A stretch of DNA of 64,000 bases from Clostridia bacterium. GTDB lineage: Bacteria; Bacillota; Clostridia; Oscillospirales; Acutalibacteraceae. The position numbers were made by a program, and so were the translations under genes. The notes under the pieces are model-generated. The model did no database searches and had not been told where the DNA came from. It was given only the letters and a program-made list of their open reading frames with translations. This document shows, piece after piece, positions 56,750 through 64,000 of the stretch; the stretch's first letter is position 1, and each line of letters opens with the position of its first letter. The stretch lies in NCBI GenBank assembly GCA_017503135.1, contig JAFVTQ010000001.1:62001-126000 (forward strand), given 5' to 3'.

Positions 56750-56781
56750 AAAATAATCCATATATAGAAACGGTGTGCATA

Positions 56782-57567
56782 ATGTCACGCAAAATTAAAG
56801 TGCTTTGTGTGGGTGATGTGGTAGGAAACAGCGGTTGCGAATTCTTACGCAAAAAGCTTGCACAATTTAAAACAGAAAACAATATCGATATCTGCATTGT
56901 AAATGGTGAAAACTCAGCAGTTGGTAACGGAATGTTACCTAATTCTTGTGGTCACATTTTTACAAGTGGTGCCGATTTTATAACAGGTGGAAATCATTCT
57001 CTCAAACGCCGAGAAATCTTTGAATATCTTGATAGGACTGATAATGTTATTCGTCCCGCAAATTATGGCGATGGTGTTTGGGGCAAGGGTTACGGAATTA
57101 TTGATAAGGGTGCTTATAAGGTTGGTGTTATCAATCTTTTAGGCAGAGTTTATCTTGAAGGCCACGCCGACCCTTTTGAAACTGCCGAAAATATAATCAA
57201 AGAATTAAAAGAAGAAACAAATATTATATTTGTTGATTTTCACGCAGAAGCAACTGCAGAGAAAAAAGCGTTAGGATATTTTCTTGACGGAAAAGTCAGC
57301 GCAGTTTTTGGCACACACACTCATATACAAACATCTGATGCACAAATTATGGCAAACGGAACTGGTTATATTACCGATTTGGGTATGACGGGGCCCGAAG
57401 AATCTGTGCTTGGTGTGAAAAAAGAAATAATAATTGAAAAATTCAGAAAAGGTTTTACCACAATGTTTGAAACTGCCGATACACCTGCGTTTATGCAGGG
57501 TTGTGTATTCACAGTTGACCGTGATAATGGAAAAACCGTTGAAATCGAACCAATAACAATAAGGTGA
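56782..57567 (+). CDS. YmdB-type metallophosphoesterase
   Basis: The 261-residue protein matches the YmdB calcineurin-like family (2',3'-cyclic nucleotide phosphodiesterase in Bacillus): VLCVGDVVGNSGCEFL, VNGENSAVGNG, GGNHSLKRREIFEYL, FVDFHAEATAEK, GTHTHIQTSD. The metal-binding Asp, Glu, Asn and His residues are all present. I chose ATG 56782; a GTG at 56773 is possible, and neither has a strong ribosome site. It follows rny, as in Bacillus. Confidence 0.9.
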   Translation: MSRKIKVLCVGDVVGNSGCEFLRKKLAQFKTENNIDICIVNGENSAVGNGMLPNSCGHIFTSGADFITGGNHSLKRREIFEYLDRTDNVIRPANYGDGVWGKGYGIIDKGAYKVGVINLLGRVYLEGHADPFETAENIIKELKEETNIIFVDFHAEATAEKKALGYFLDGKVSAVFGTHTHIQTSDAQIMANGTGYITDLGMTGPEESVLGVKKEIIIEKFRKGFTTMFETADTPAFMQGCVFTVDRDNGKTVEIEPITIR

Positions 57568-57571
57568 ATTT

Positions 57572-59059
57572 ATGAAAAGGTATTTACCTGTCATTTCGCT
57601 TTTGCTCTGTTTTGCCTTGCTCTTTTCGGGGTGCAAAGGTGAAAAAGAGCCAGAAGAAACTGAACAGACAACTGAAACTACAACTGAATCAGTGCAGAAT
57701 ACAGGCACAGTTATAAAAGACGGTAAAATATCTTTGCCTTTTAACAAGACAGATGGTCTTAACCCCTATTTTGCAAAGAGTAATGAAAATTTATATCTTT
57801 GCAATCTTTTATATGAGCCTTTATTCTCGGTGGATAGCACCTACAAAGCAAACCCCGTGTTAGCAGAAACTATAAATGTGAACGGAACAACTGCAACTGT
57901 AACAATCAGAACAGATGCTGAATGTCGTGGCTCAAACCCAATTAATGCCTATGATGTTGTCTATTCATTCAATATGGCAAAAGCATCTTATGCTTGGTCA
58001 GGAATGTTGTCGAGTGTAAACTCTGCAACAGCAATGAGCAACAATTCAATTCAGTTCAATTTATCGTTTAATGACCAGTATGTTGCTAACAAACTCACAT
58101 TCCCCATTGTGAAAAGTGGAACAGCAGATACTCAATCAGCAGTACCAACAGGTAGTGGTGACTATTACTACATTCAAAACAATCTGAAAAATGTCGGCAA
58201 TGCAGATAAAAATATAAGTCTGTTTGAAACGGACACAAATAAAAGCTCTGAAAATGCTTTTAAAATCGGCAAAACAGATGTTTATTTCAACGATTTATCA
58301 AATTGCAATTATACAAGTGTAAACGGTGCAGATTATAGTGTTCAGCTTAACAATATGGTCTATGTTGGGCTCAATTCTGCTCGTGGTGCGTTGACAAAAC
58401 ACGTGAGAAGTGCAATCGCGGCACAAATCAATGCAGAAGAAATTGCAATTTCTTCTTATCAGGGACACGCAACACCAATAAAGTTGCCCGTTAATCCTGA
58501 AAGTGCGATAGCTAAAGAGATTAAACAAATTGATGTCAAGAGCAACAAAACACTTGCAGAAAGCATTCTTGATAAATGTGGTTTTATAAACTATTCAGGC
58601 AAGGCAAAAACAAACGGTGCATATTTGCTCTCATTTACTTTAATTGTAAATAACGATAACCGTTACAGAGTTGCAGCAGCTTATAATATTGCTGACAGTT
58701 TAAAAGAATGTGGATTTTTAATCACAGTTTTACCATTGAGTTTTGCAGATTATAATCAGAGAATCGCAAGTGGCAATTTTGATATGTATCTTGGTGAAAT
58801 AAAACTTGACAGTTCAATGGATATTTCACAATTCTTCGGTGGTGGTGCTCAAGGTATGGGCATTGATAAAACTGAAAGAGTTGTCACTGAATATTATAAA
58901 TTCCGTGCAGGTGAAATAACTGCTCAACAATATTTTGAAATATTCAGCGAATATTATCCATTTGTCCCCGTGTGTTTCAGAAAAGGCTATGCAGTCTTTT
59001 CAGGGGATATAAATCCACAAACAAACCAATTCCCCAATAATATTTATTCGGGAATATAA
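57572..59059 (+). CDS. Peptide/nickel ABC transporter substrate-binding lipoprotein-like protein
   Basis: The 495-residue protein has a lipoprotein signal peptide with lipobox LFSGC (Cys about 18) and a Thr/Glu-rich linker. The family 5 solute-binding fold is recognised by LNPYFAKSNENLYLCNLLYEPLF near the N-terminus and by DVVYSFNMAK, YVGLNSARGALT and FDMYLGEIKL later. It has no permease or ATPase genes beside it, so it is an orphan binding protein. It is 4 bp after ymdB. Confidence 0.8.
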   Translation: MKRYLPVISLLLCFALLFSGCKGEKEPEETEQTTETTTESVQNTGTVIKDGKISLPFNKTDGLNPYFAKSNENLYLCNLLYEPLFSVDSTYKANPVLAETINVNGTTATVTIRTDAECRGSNPINAYDVVYSFNMAKASYAWSGMLSSVNSATAMSNNSIQFNLSFNDQYVANKLTFPIVKSGTADTQSAVPTGSGDYYYIQNNLKNVGNADKNISLFETDTNKSSENAFKIGKTDVYFNDLSNCNYTSVNGADYSVQLNNMVYVGLNSARGALTKHVRSAIAAQINAEEIAISSYQGHATPIKLPVNPESAIAKEIKQIDVKSNKTLAESILDKCGFINYSGKAKTNGAYLLSFTLIVNNDNRYRVAAAYNIADSLKECGFLITVLPLSFADYNQRIASGNFDMYLGEIKLDSSMDISQFFGGGAQGMGIDKTERVVTEYYKFRAGEITAQQYFEIFSEYYPFVPVCFRKGYAVFSGDINPQTNQFPNNIYSGI

Positions 59060-59072
59060 AGAGGTAAGAAAA

Positions 59073-61124
59073 ATGAAGTTCTCCGACGATATTAAATATA
59101 TCAAGGGCGTTGGCGAAACCCGAGCAAAGGGTTTTCGCTCTCTTGGTGTGTCAACGGTCGGAGAACTTTTGCGTTTTTATCCCCGTGCTTATGAAGATTG
59201 GAGCAAAATTTTGCCCATTTCTCAATGCGTTGTCGGTGAAAATGTGTGTATAAAAGGAACACTTATTTTTCCACTTAAAAACGAGAGAGTCCGTGGCGGA
59301 ATGCTCATTGCAAAAGGTACTGTTACCGATGGTGACGATGCAGTTTCAATCACATTTTTCAATAATAAATATATTGATAAAATGTTAAAAACAGGTGAAG
59401 AATATCTGTTTTATGGAAAAATCACCTTGGGCAAATTTGCAGCTCGTGAGATGGTTGCACCAATGTTTATAAAATCAACCGAGAGTGTTGAAGTGCGACC
59501 AATATATCCACAAAACAAGAACATAACATCAAGGCAAATTCAGTCAGCAGTTAAATTTGCACTTGAAAATATTGACGCAATTCCCGATTATTTACCACAA
59601 TATATTTTAGATAAATTTAGTTTGGTATCTTTGGATACTGCAATTCGTAATATTCATTTTCCTAAAAACGATGAAGACTTGCAAAACGCAAGAAATCGTT
59701 TGATTTTCGACGAATTATTCATTTTACAACTTAGTTTGTTGACTTTGAAAAACGATAACTCGGTTGTGAAAACAGGGAATATAATAAATAAAGATTATAG
59801 TGACGAGTTTTTCTCGCTTTTACCATTTACACCTACAAATGCACAGAAAAAGGCTGCAAAAGAAGCTGTTGCTGATATGCAGAGTGGCAAACAGATGAAC
59901 AGACTTTTGCAAGGTGATGTTGGTAGTGGTAAAACTGCCGTGGCTGCCGCGATTGTCTATTCAGTTGCCAAAAACGGCTTGCAATCTGCGTTGATGGCAC
60001 CTACAGAAGTGCTTGCAACCCAACATTTTGAAACATTTAAAACTCTTTTTGATAATACGGGAATCCGCTGCGATTTGTTGACGGGTAGCACAAAAGCAAA
60101 AGAGAAAAAAGAGATAAAAGAAAGACTTAAAAACGGTGAAATAGATTTAATTATTGGTACTCACGCACTTATTCAGGACGATGTAGAATTTAGAAATCTC
60201 GGTCTGGTTATTACTGACGAGCAACATCGTTTTGGCGTAAAACAAAGAACAGGACTTTGTAGTAAAGGCACAAATCCGCACGTTTATGTTATGTCTGCAA
60301 CACCAATTCCAAGAACATTGGCACTTATTCTCTTTGGTGATTTGAATGTATCAATCCTTGATGAGTTGCCACCGGGAAGACAAAAAATTGATACCTTTGC
60401 TGTTAATTCTTCAAAGCGTGGGGGAATGTTTGAGTTTATCCGTAAGCATCTCGACCAAGGCTATCAAGCATATATCGTTTGTCCGTTAGTTGAAGAAAGT
60501 GAGCTTGTGCAAGGGGTGTTATCAGTTGAAGAATATTTCAAAAAAGCACAAGTGCCATTCAAAAATTATAGAATGGACCTTTTGCACGGTAAAATGAGTC
60601 CTAAGAAAAAAGACGAGATAATGCTCAAATTTAAAAGTGGAGAAATTCAACTTCTTATTTCAACTGTGGTTATTGAAGTTGGCGTTGATGTGCCAAATGC
60701 CGTGATTATGGTAGTTGAAAATGCCGAGCGTTTTGGTCTTTCTCAACTTCATCAGTTGCGTGGCCGTGTTGGTCGTGGCAAAGCAAAATCCACTTGTGTG
60801 CTTGTAACAGACGCAACAGGTGATGAGGCCACAGCCCGAATGAATATAATGTGCGAAACTACTGACGGCTTTAAAATTGCCGATGAAGATTTGAAACTTC
60901 GTGGTCCCGGTGATTTCTTTGGTACTCGTCAGCATGGATTACCAAAACTTCGCATAGCAGATATTATGACAGATACAAAAATTTTGATGCAGACTCAGGA
61001 ATTTGCAAAAGAGATTATGTCAACTGACCATAATTTTCAAAAAGAAGAGCATAAGCAAATTGGCAAACAGGTTGCAAAGAAAATTTACAGTTTGCAAGTT
61101 GCAAATACTGCAAATACAATTTAG
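59073..61124 (+). CDS. recG: ATP-dependent DNA helicase RecG
   Basis: The 683-residue protein has the wedge/OB domain (about 1-170) and a two-lobed helicase: Walker A GDVGSGKTAVA, DEQH, MSATPIPRTLAL, TTVIEVGVDVPNA-like STVVIEVGVDVP and QLHQLRGRVGRG. It remodels stalled forks and Holliday junctions. Length is normal, and it is 13 bp after the binding-protein gene. Confidence 0.97.
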   Translation: MKFSDDIKYIKGVGETRAKGFRSLGVSTVGELLRFYPRAYEDWSKILPISQCVVGENVCIKGTLIFPLKNERVRGGMLIAKGTVTDGDDAVSITFFNNKYIDKMLKTGEEYLFYGKITLGKFAAREMVAPMFIKSTESVEVRPIYPQNKNITSRQIQSAVKFALENIDAIPDYLPQYILDKFSLVSLDTAIRNIHFPKNDEDLQNARNRLIFDELFILQLSLLTLKNDNSVVKTGNIINKDYSDEFFSLLPFTPTNAQKKAAKEAVADMQSGKQMNRLLQGDVGSGKTAVAAAIVYSVAKNGLQSALMAPTEVLATQHFETFKTLFDNTGIRCDLLTGSTKAKEKKEIKERLKNGEIDLIIGTHALIQDDVEFRNLGLVITDEQHRFGVKQRTGLCSKGTNPHVYVMSATPIPRTLALILFGDLNVSILDELPPGRQKIDTFAVNSSKRGGMFEFIRKHLDQGYQAYIVCPLVEESELVQGVLSVEEYFKKAQVPFKNYRMDLLHGKMSPKKKDEIMLKFKSGEIQLLISTVVIEVGVDVPNAVIMVVENAERFGLSQLHQLRGRVGRGKAKSTCVLVTDATGDEATARMNIMCETTDGFKIADEDLKLRGPGDFFGTRQHGLPKLRIADIMTDTKILMQTQEFAKEIMSTDHNFQKEEHKQIGKQVAKKIYSLQVANTANTI

Positions 61125-61136
61125 GGGGATTGAATT

Positions 61137-62027
61137 ATGTATATCTTAAAACCAATTCTTGATAAAAACTGGGAAAATACAGGCAAAATGGATGCAAAGA
61201 GAATCGCATCACAAACAGAGCCTGAAGGATTTGTGAAAATCCTAGATATTCCATATATCGACGATGGTGAAAAAGGACATCTTCTTGATATTTATTATCC
61301 TGAAGGCACAACAGAAAATTTGCCTGTGATTATTGACATTCACGGCGGTGGATGGATGTATGGTTATAAAGAAATCAACAAGAATTTTTGCCTTAAACTC
61401 AGTGAAAAAGGATTTTTAGTTGCATCAATTAACTATCGTCTTGCAGGTGACGTGCTTTTTGACGACCAGATTCGTGACATCTTCTCTGCACTTAAATGGC
61501 TCAATGAAAACCTTAAAGATTACCCTGCTGATATGGATAATATATTCCTTGCAGGTGATTCAGCAGGTGGCCATTTCTCTTGTGTAACAACTGCTGTAAA
61601 TCTTAATGAAGATATGCAAAAGGATTTTGGCGTGTCATATTGTGGATTTGATTTTAATGCAGTTGCTGCAATTTGCCCAGCGGTTGATTTGTTAAGCCCT
61701 AATTTTCTTATGAATGTAAATGTGCCCGTGCTTTTAGGGGATAAGTGGAGAAAGAGTAAATTCAAGAAATATCTTGATGTTAACAGAATAATATCAAAAG
61801 ATTTTCCACCATTTTATGTAAATACAGCAAGAAACGACTTCCTTAAAAAGCAATGCTATAAATTAAAAGATATTCTTGAAAGAAACGGCATTGAACATCA
61901 ATTTCACGATTTTGACAAACCATTATCCCATGTTTTTAATGTTGTTGACCCATTCTCTAAATATGGTGACATGGCCAACACAGAAATCGCAGAATTTTTC
62001 AAGGCAAGAATTAAAACAAAAGCATAA
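61137..62027 (+). CDS. Alpha/beta hydrolase (esterase/lipase, HSL-like)
   Basis: The 296-residue protein has the oxyanion-hole motif DIHGGGWMYG and nucleophile motif AGDSAGGHFS of the hormone-sensitive-lipase family, with a C-terminal His in LSHVFNV as the probable catalytic base. No signal peptide is present. It probably hydrolyses small esters in the cytoplasm; the natural substrate is unknown. It follows recG by 12 bp and ends at a shared bidirectional terminator. Confidence 0.88.
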   Translation: MYILKPILDKNWENTGKMDAKRIASQTEPEGFVKILDIPYIDDGEKGHLLDIYYPEGTTENLPVIIDIHGGGWMYGYKEINKNFCLKLSEKGFLVASINYRLAGDVLFDDQIRDIFSALKWLNENLKDYPADMDNIFLAGDSAGGHFSCVTTAVNLNEDMQKDFGVSYCGFDFNAVAAICPAVDLLSPNFLMNVNVPVLLGDKWRKSKFKKYLDVNRIISKDFPPFYVNTARNDFLKKQCYKLKDILERNGIEHQFHDFDKPLSHVFNVVDPFSKYGDMANTEIAEFFKARIKTKA

Positions 62028-62030
62028 ATA

Positions 62031-62055
62031 AAAAGGACGGTTTAACCGTCCTTTT
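62031..62055. terminator. Bidirectional terminator between convergent genes
   Basis: AAAAGGACGGTT/AACCGTCCTTTT is a near-perfect palindrome with A and T tracts on both sides. Confidence 0.88.
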
Positions 62056-62057
62056 GT

Positions 62058-62777
62058 TTATATCTCTTCATTTTTCAAAATTCTATCAGGTATTTCATTC
62101 ATACAAAACTCAAGCATTTCATCTGTTATAACATCGGGTAATTTCTTGAATTTTTCTTTGATTCTTGTGTGACGATATTCTAAATCGTGAGCGTCAGTTG
62201 CAATAAGTTTTGCGATTTTTCTTCGCACCATATCAATCGCCATTCCCTGTGGCTCTGGTCCGTTGCTACCTGTCAGGCTATCAATGTTTACCTGAAAAAC
62301 AACATCTCGGTCAAGAAGCTCATCAATAATATGAAAATTACGATGAAATTCAACATATCTTTCAGGGTGAGCAATAATTGGTGTGTATCCACGAGAAATA
62401 AGCTCATCAATCCATAAAGGCACTCTCTCAACATCAAAAGGACCTAATGGGAATTCGCAAAGCATATATCGTGAATGATTAATTGTGAGAGCATCTAAAT
62501 TTTCTGCATTAAAAATCTCGTCAGAGAGAAAAAGCTCAGCGCCCGAAAAAACTAAAAGTGGAATATTTTCATTCTCTAAAATGTGACGAAGAGTTTTAAT
62601 TTTTTCTGTTCGTTCATACACAAACTCATTGAGTCTGTTATATTTGAAAAAGTGTGGTGTAACGGCGATGGCAGTGCATCCGTTTTTATAAGCATCAATG
62701 CACATCTGCACACAAGTGTCAATATCTTCTGCGCCGTCGTCAATATCAAAAAGTATATGATTATGAATATCTATCAT
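62058..62777 (-). CDS. CpsB/YwqE-type PHP-domain tyrosine phosphatase
   Basis: The 239-residue protein begins MIDIHNHILFDIDDGAEDIDT and has VTPHFFKYN, FSGAELFLSDE, IIAHPERYVEF and ATDAHDLEYR, the metal ligands of the PHP fold seen in CpsB/YwqE manganese-dependent tyrosine phosphatases that regulate polysaccharide synthesis. The cognate kinase is not adjacent. It overlaps the AI-2E-type gene by 4 bp and is second in that pair. Confidence 0.9.
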   Translation of the reverse strand: MIDIHNHILFDIDDGAEDIDTCVQMCIDAYKNGCTAIAVTPHFFKYNRLNEFVYERTEKIKTLRHILENENIPLLVFSGAELFLSDEIFNAENLDALTINHSRYMLCEFPLGPFDVERVPLWIDELISRGYTPIIAHPERYVEFHRNFHIIDELLDRDVVFQVNIDSLTGSNGPEPQGMAIDMVRRKIAKLIATDAHDLEYRHTRIKEKFKKLPDVITDEMLEFCMNEIPDRILKNEEI

Positions 62778-63952
62778 ACTTGTTCTTCCTTTGCTTCGGG
62801 TTTTACACCCAAAAGTTCATCTTCTTCAACCTTGTGGAAAACGTGTATAATTCCTTCGTCATTAAGCATTTTAACCATAACGATTGTTATTGGGAGAAGG
62901 AAAAGCCCGATAAATCCAAAAATTCTTGAACCGATATACATTGCCATAATTGTTGTGAATGGTGGAATACCAAGTTGTGCTGCAACAAGCTTTGGTTCAA
63001 TAATCTGTCTTATAACTGTTATGCAGACATACATAACAATTATGCCAATTGCCAATGGGATATTTCCTGTGAAAAGAGAATAAACAGCCCAAGGAATAAG
63101 CACGGTGCCTGTGCCGAGAACGGGAACAATATCAATGAGAGCAACAATTCCTGCAATAATGAAAATGTATCCACTCTCATAAATACCCATAAGCTGAAGC
63201 AAGAAAAGCCCGAGAGAAAGCTCTGTGAATGTGATTGTTATAATGAGAGCATAAGCTTTTGCCATTTTGCCAAGCGCTGGGAACAAAAGATGCTTTGCTC
63301 TGACAACTTTTTCTCTTGTTTCAGGCTTGAAAAGACTTAGAATAACTTTTTTTACTGTTTTAAAGTCAGATGCCATAAAGCAACAAGCAATAATTGCAAT
63401 AACAATAGAAACAATTGTTGTTGGAATTTGTTTTGCTGTGTCGAGAATACCTAAAAGTGGTGTCGCAAGACTTGAAATATCAAAACTTGTTGGAGCATCG
63501 GGCTTGTTTGAAGAATTTAAAAACTCGTTAAGCTTTTCGCTGATGAATGTGGTGATTGTACTTTCAACCTTGTCAGGCAAGAAAGAAAGTCCATCTCTTA
63601 AAGCCAATTCAATTTTAACAAGAAGAGTAGGAATATCTTCTAACTGAATCATAATATATTGAAAAAAGCCTTTAAGTTCTGTACCAATCCAGACAAAAAT
63701 CATACCGATTCCGAAAAGAATGGCAAGTGAACAGATAAGAACCATAAAAACTGAAACGATTCCGCGCTTTAAAGGTGTCTTGTTGCAGATAAAGTTAATT
63801 GGTTTTTGTAAAATCATTGCAACAAGTACTGCGACAATGAAAGGTAAGAACAAACCGAATGCATATTTAAAGAAAGCGTAGAACAATGTGAGAACAATCG
63901 TACCATATAAAACGCTGATTATAAAATTCTTTTTCTTTTCAATTCCTGTCAT
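62774..63952 (-). CDS. AI-2E/YtvI-family membrane permease
   Basis: Start ATG 63952 has GGAG 8 nt upstream; an in-frame start at 63982 lacks a ribosome site. The 392-residue protein has about eight hydrophobic segments and the family pattern: PFIVAVLVAMILQKPINF, ALIDIVPVLGTGTVLIPWAVYSLFTGN and EPKLVAAQLGIPPFTTIMAMYIG. The family (UPF0118) covers transporters, with Na+/H+ antiport or AI-2 export reported for some members; the substrate here is unknown. Confidence 0.9.
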   Translation of the reverse strand: MTGIEKKKNFIISVLYGTIVLTLFYAFFKYAFGLFLPFIVAVLVAMILQKPINFICNKTPLKRGIVSVFMVLICSLAILFGIGMIFVWIGTELKGFFQYIMIQLEDIPTLLVKIELALRDGLSFLPDKVESTITTFISEKLNEFLNSSNKPDAPTSFDISSLATPLLGILDTAKQIPTTIVSIVIAIIACCFMASDFKTVKKVILSLFKPETREKVVRAKHLLFPALGKMAKAYALIITITFTELSLGLFLLQLMGIYESGYIFIIAGIVALIDIVPVLGTGTVLIPWAVYSLFTGNIPLAIGIIVMYVCITVIRQIIEPKLVAAQLGIPPFTTIMAMYIGSRIFGFIGLFLLPITIVMVKMLNDEGIIHVFHKVEEDELLGVKPEAKEEQV

Positions 63953-64000
63953 AAAGAACTCTCCAAAAATAGTTGTTAACAATATAATAAACCATTTTAA

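Overview
The window is a low-GC chromosomal segment of a Gram-positive member of the Clostridia, most likely a Ruminococcaceae/Oscillospirales-type gut bacterium. The evidence is the Firmicutes replication-origin gene order (rpmH-rnpA-yidD-yidC-jag-mnmG-rsmG-noc-parA-parB to the left of the origin and dnaA-dnaN-yaaA-recF-remB-gyrB-gyrA to the right), Firmicutes-type sigma-A promoters and Shine-Dalgarno sites, lipoproteins with clostridial signal peptides, and cohesin/dockerin-like modules. Genes point away from about 39.4-39.9 kb, where a 425-bp AT-rich gap between rpmH and dnaA is the probable oriC.

Layout. 0-8.3 kb: start of a GH36-like alpha-galactosidase (minus), a 277-bp MITE-like element, then an operon with a perfect consensus promoter (CapA-type phosphatase, GH13 alpha-glycosidase, DUF2238-like membrane protein, PrsA-like lipoprotein), a tRNA-Arg(CCT) and a GH2 glycosidase. 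8.3-11.5 kb: AlkD-type repair protein with two membrane proteins, a Cys/Asp-rich zinc-ribbon protein and efp. 11.5-15.4 kb: a tightly overlapping operon of RnfD-, RnfE- and RnfA-like membrane proteins plus a membrane-anchored TIM-barrel-like protein. It has no RnfB, RnfC or RnfG, and most known redox-ligand residues are absent. 15.4-20.2 kb: MecA-like adaptor, rpe, and an FHA-FtsW/RodA-PBP operon. 20.2-27.7 kb: a surface-protein operon (1847-aa dockerin-like protein, 413-aa beta-sandwich protein, 39-aa peptide) behind a structured leader of about 350 nt. 28-39.4 kb: lipoproteins, serS, parB-parA-noc with two perfect parS sites, rsmG, mnmG, jag, yidC, yidD, rnpA and rpmH. 39.9-53.6 kb: dnaA to gyrA, an LCP protein, a CPBP protease, tadA, mnmE and an Mrp ATPase. 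53.7-64 kb: a cohesin-dockerin-like protein, rny, ymdB, an oligopeptide-binding lipoprotein, recG, an alpha/beta hydrolase, and a CpsB-like phosphatase with an AI-2E-type permease.

Three things deserve most attention. (1) The stripped Rnf-like D-E-A module has lost the covalent-flavin threonine and three of the four iron-sulfur cysteines. (2) A 531-bp module of about 95% identity, carrying a dockerin-like EF-hand pair, lies in inverted orientation on either side of oriC in two surface proteins. (3) A long structured RNA leader, resembling no class I could recognise, precedes the giant surface protein. All family names rest on motifs read by eye; no database search or alignment program was run.
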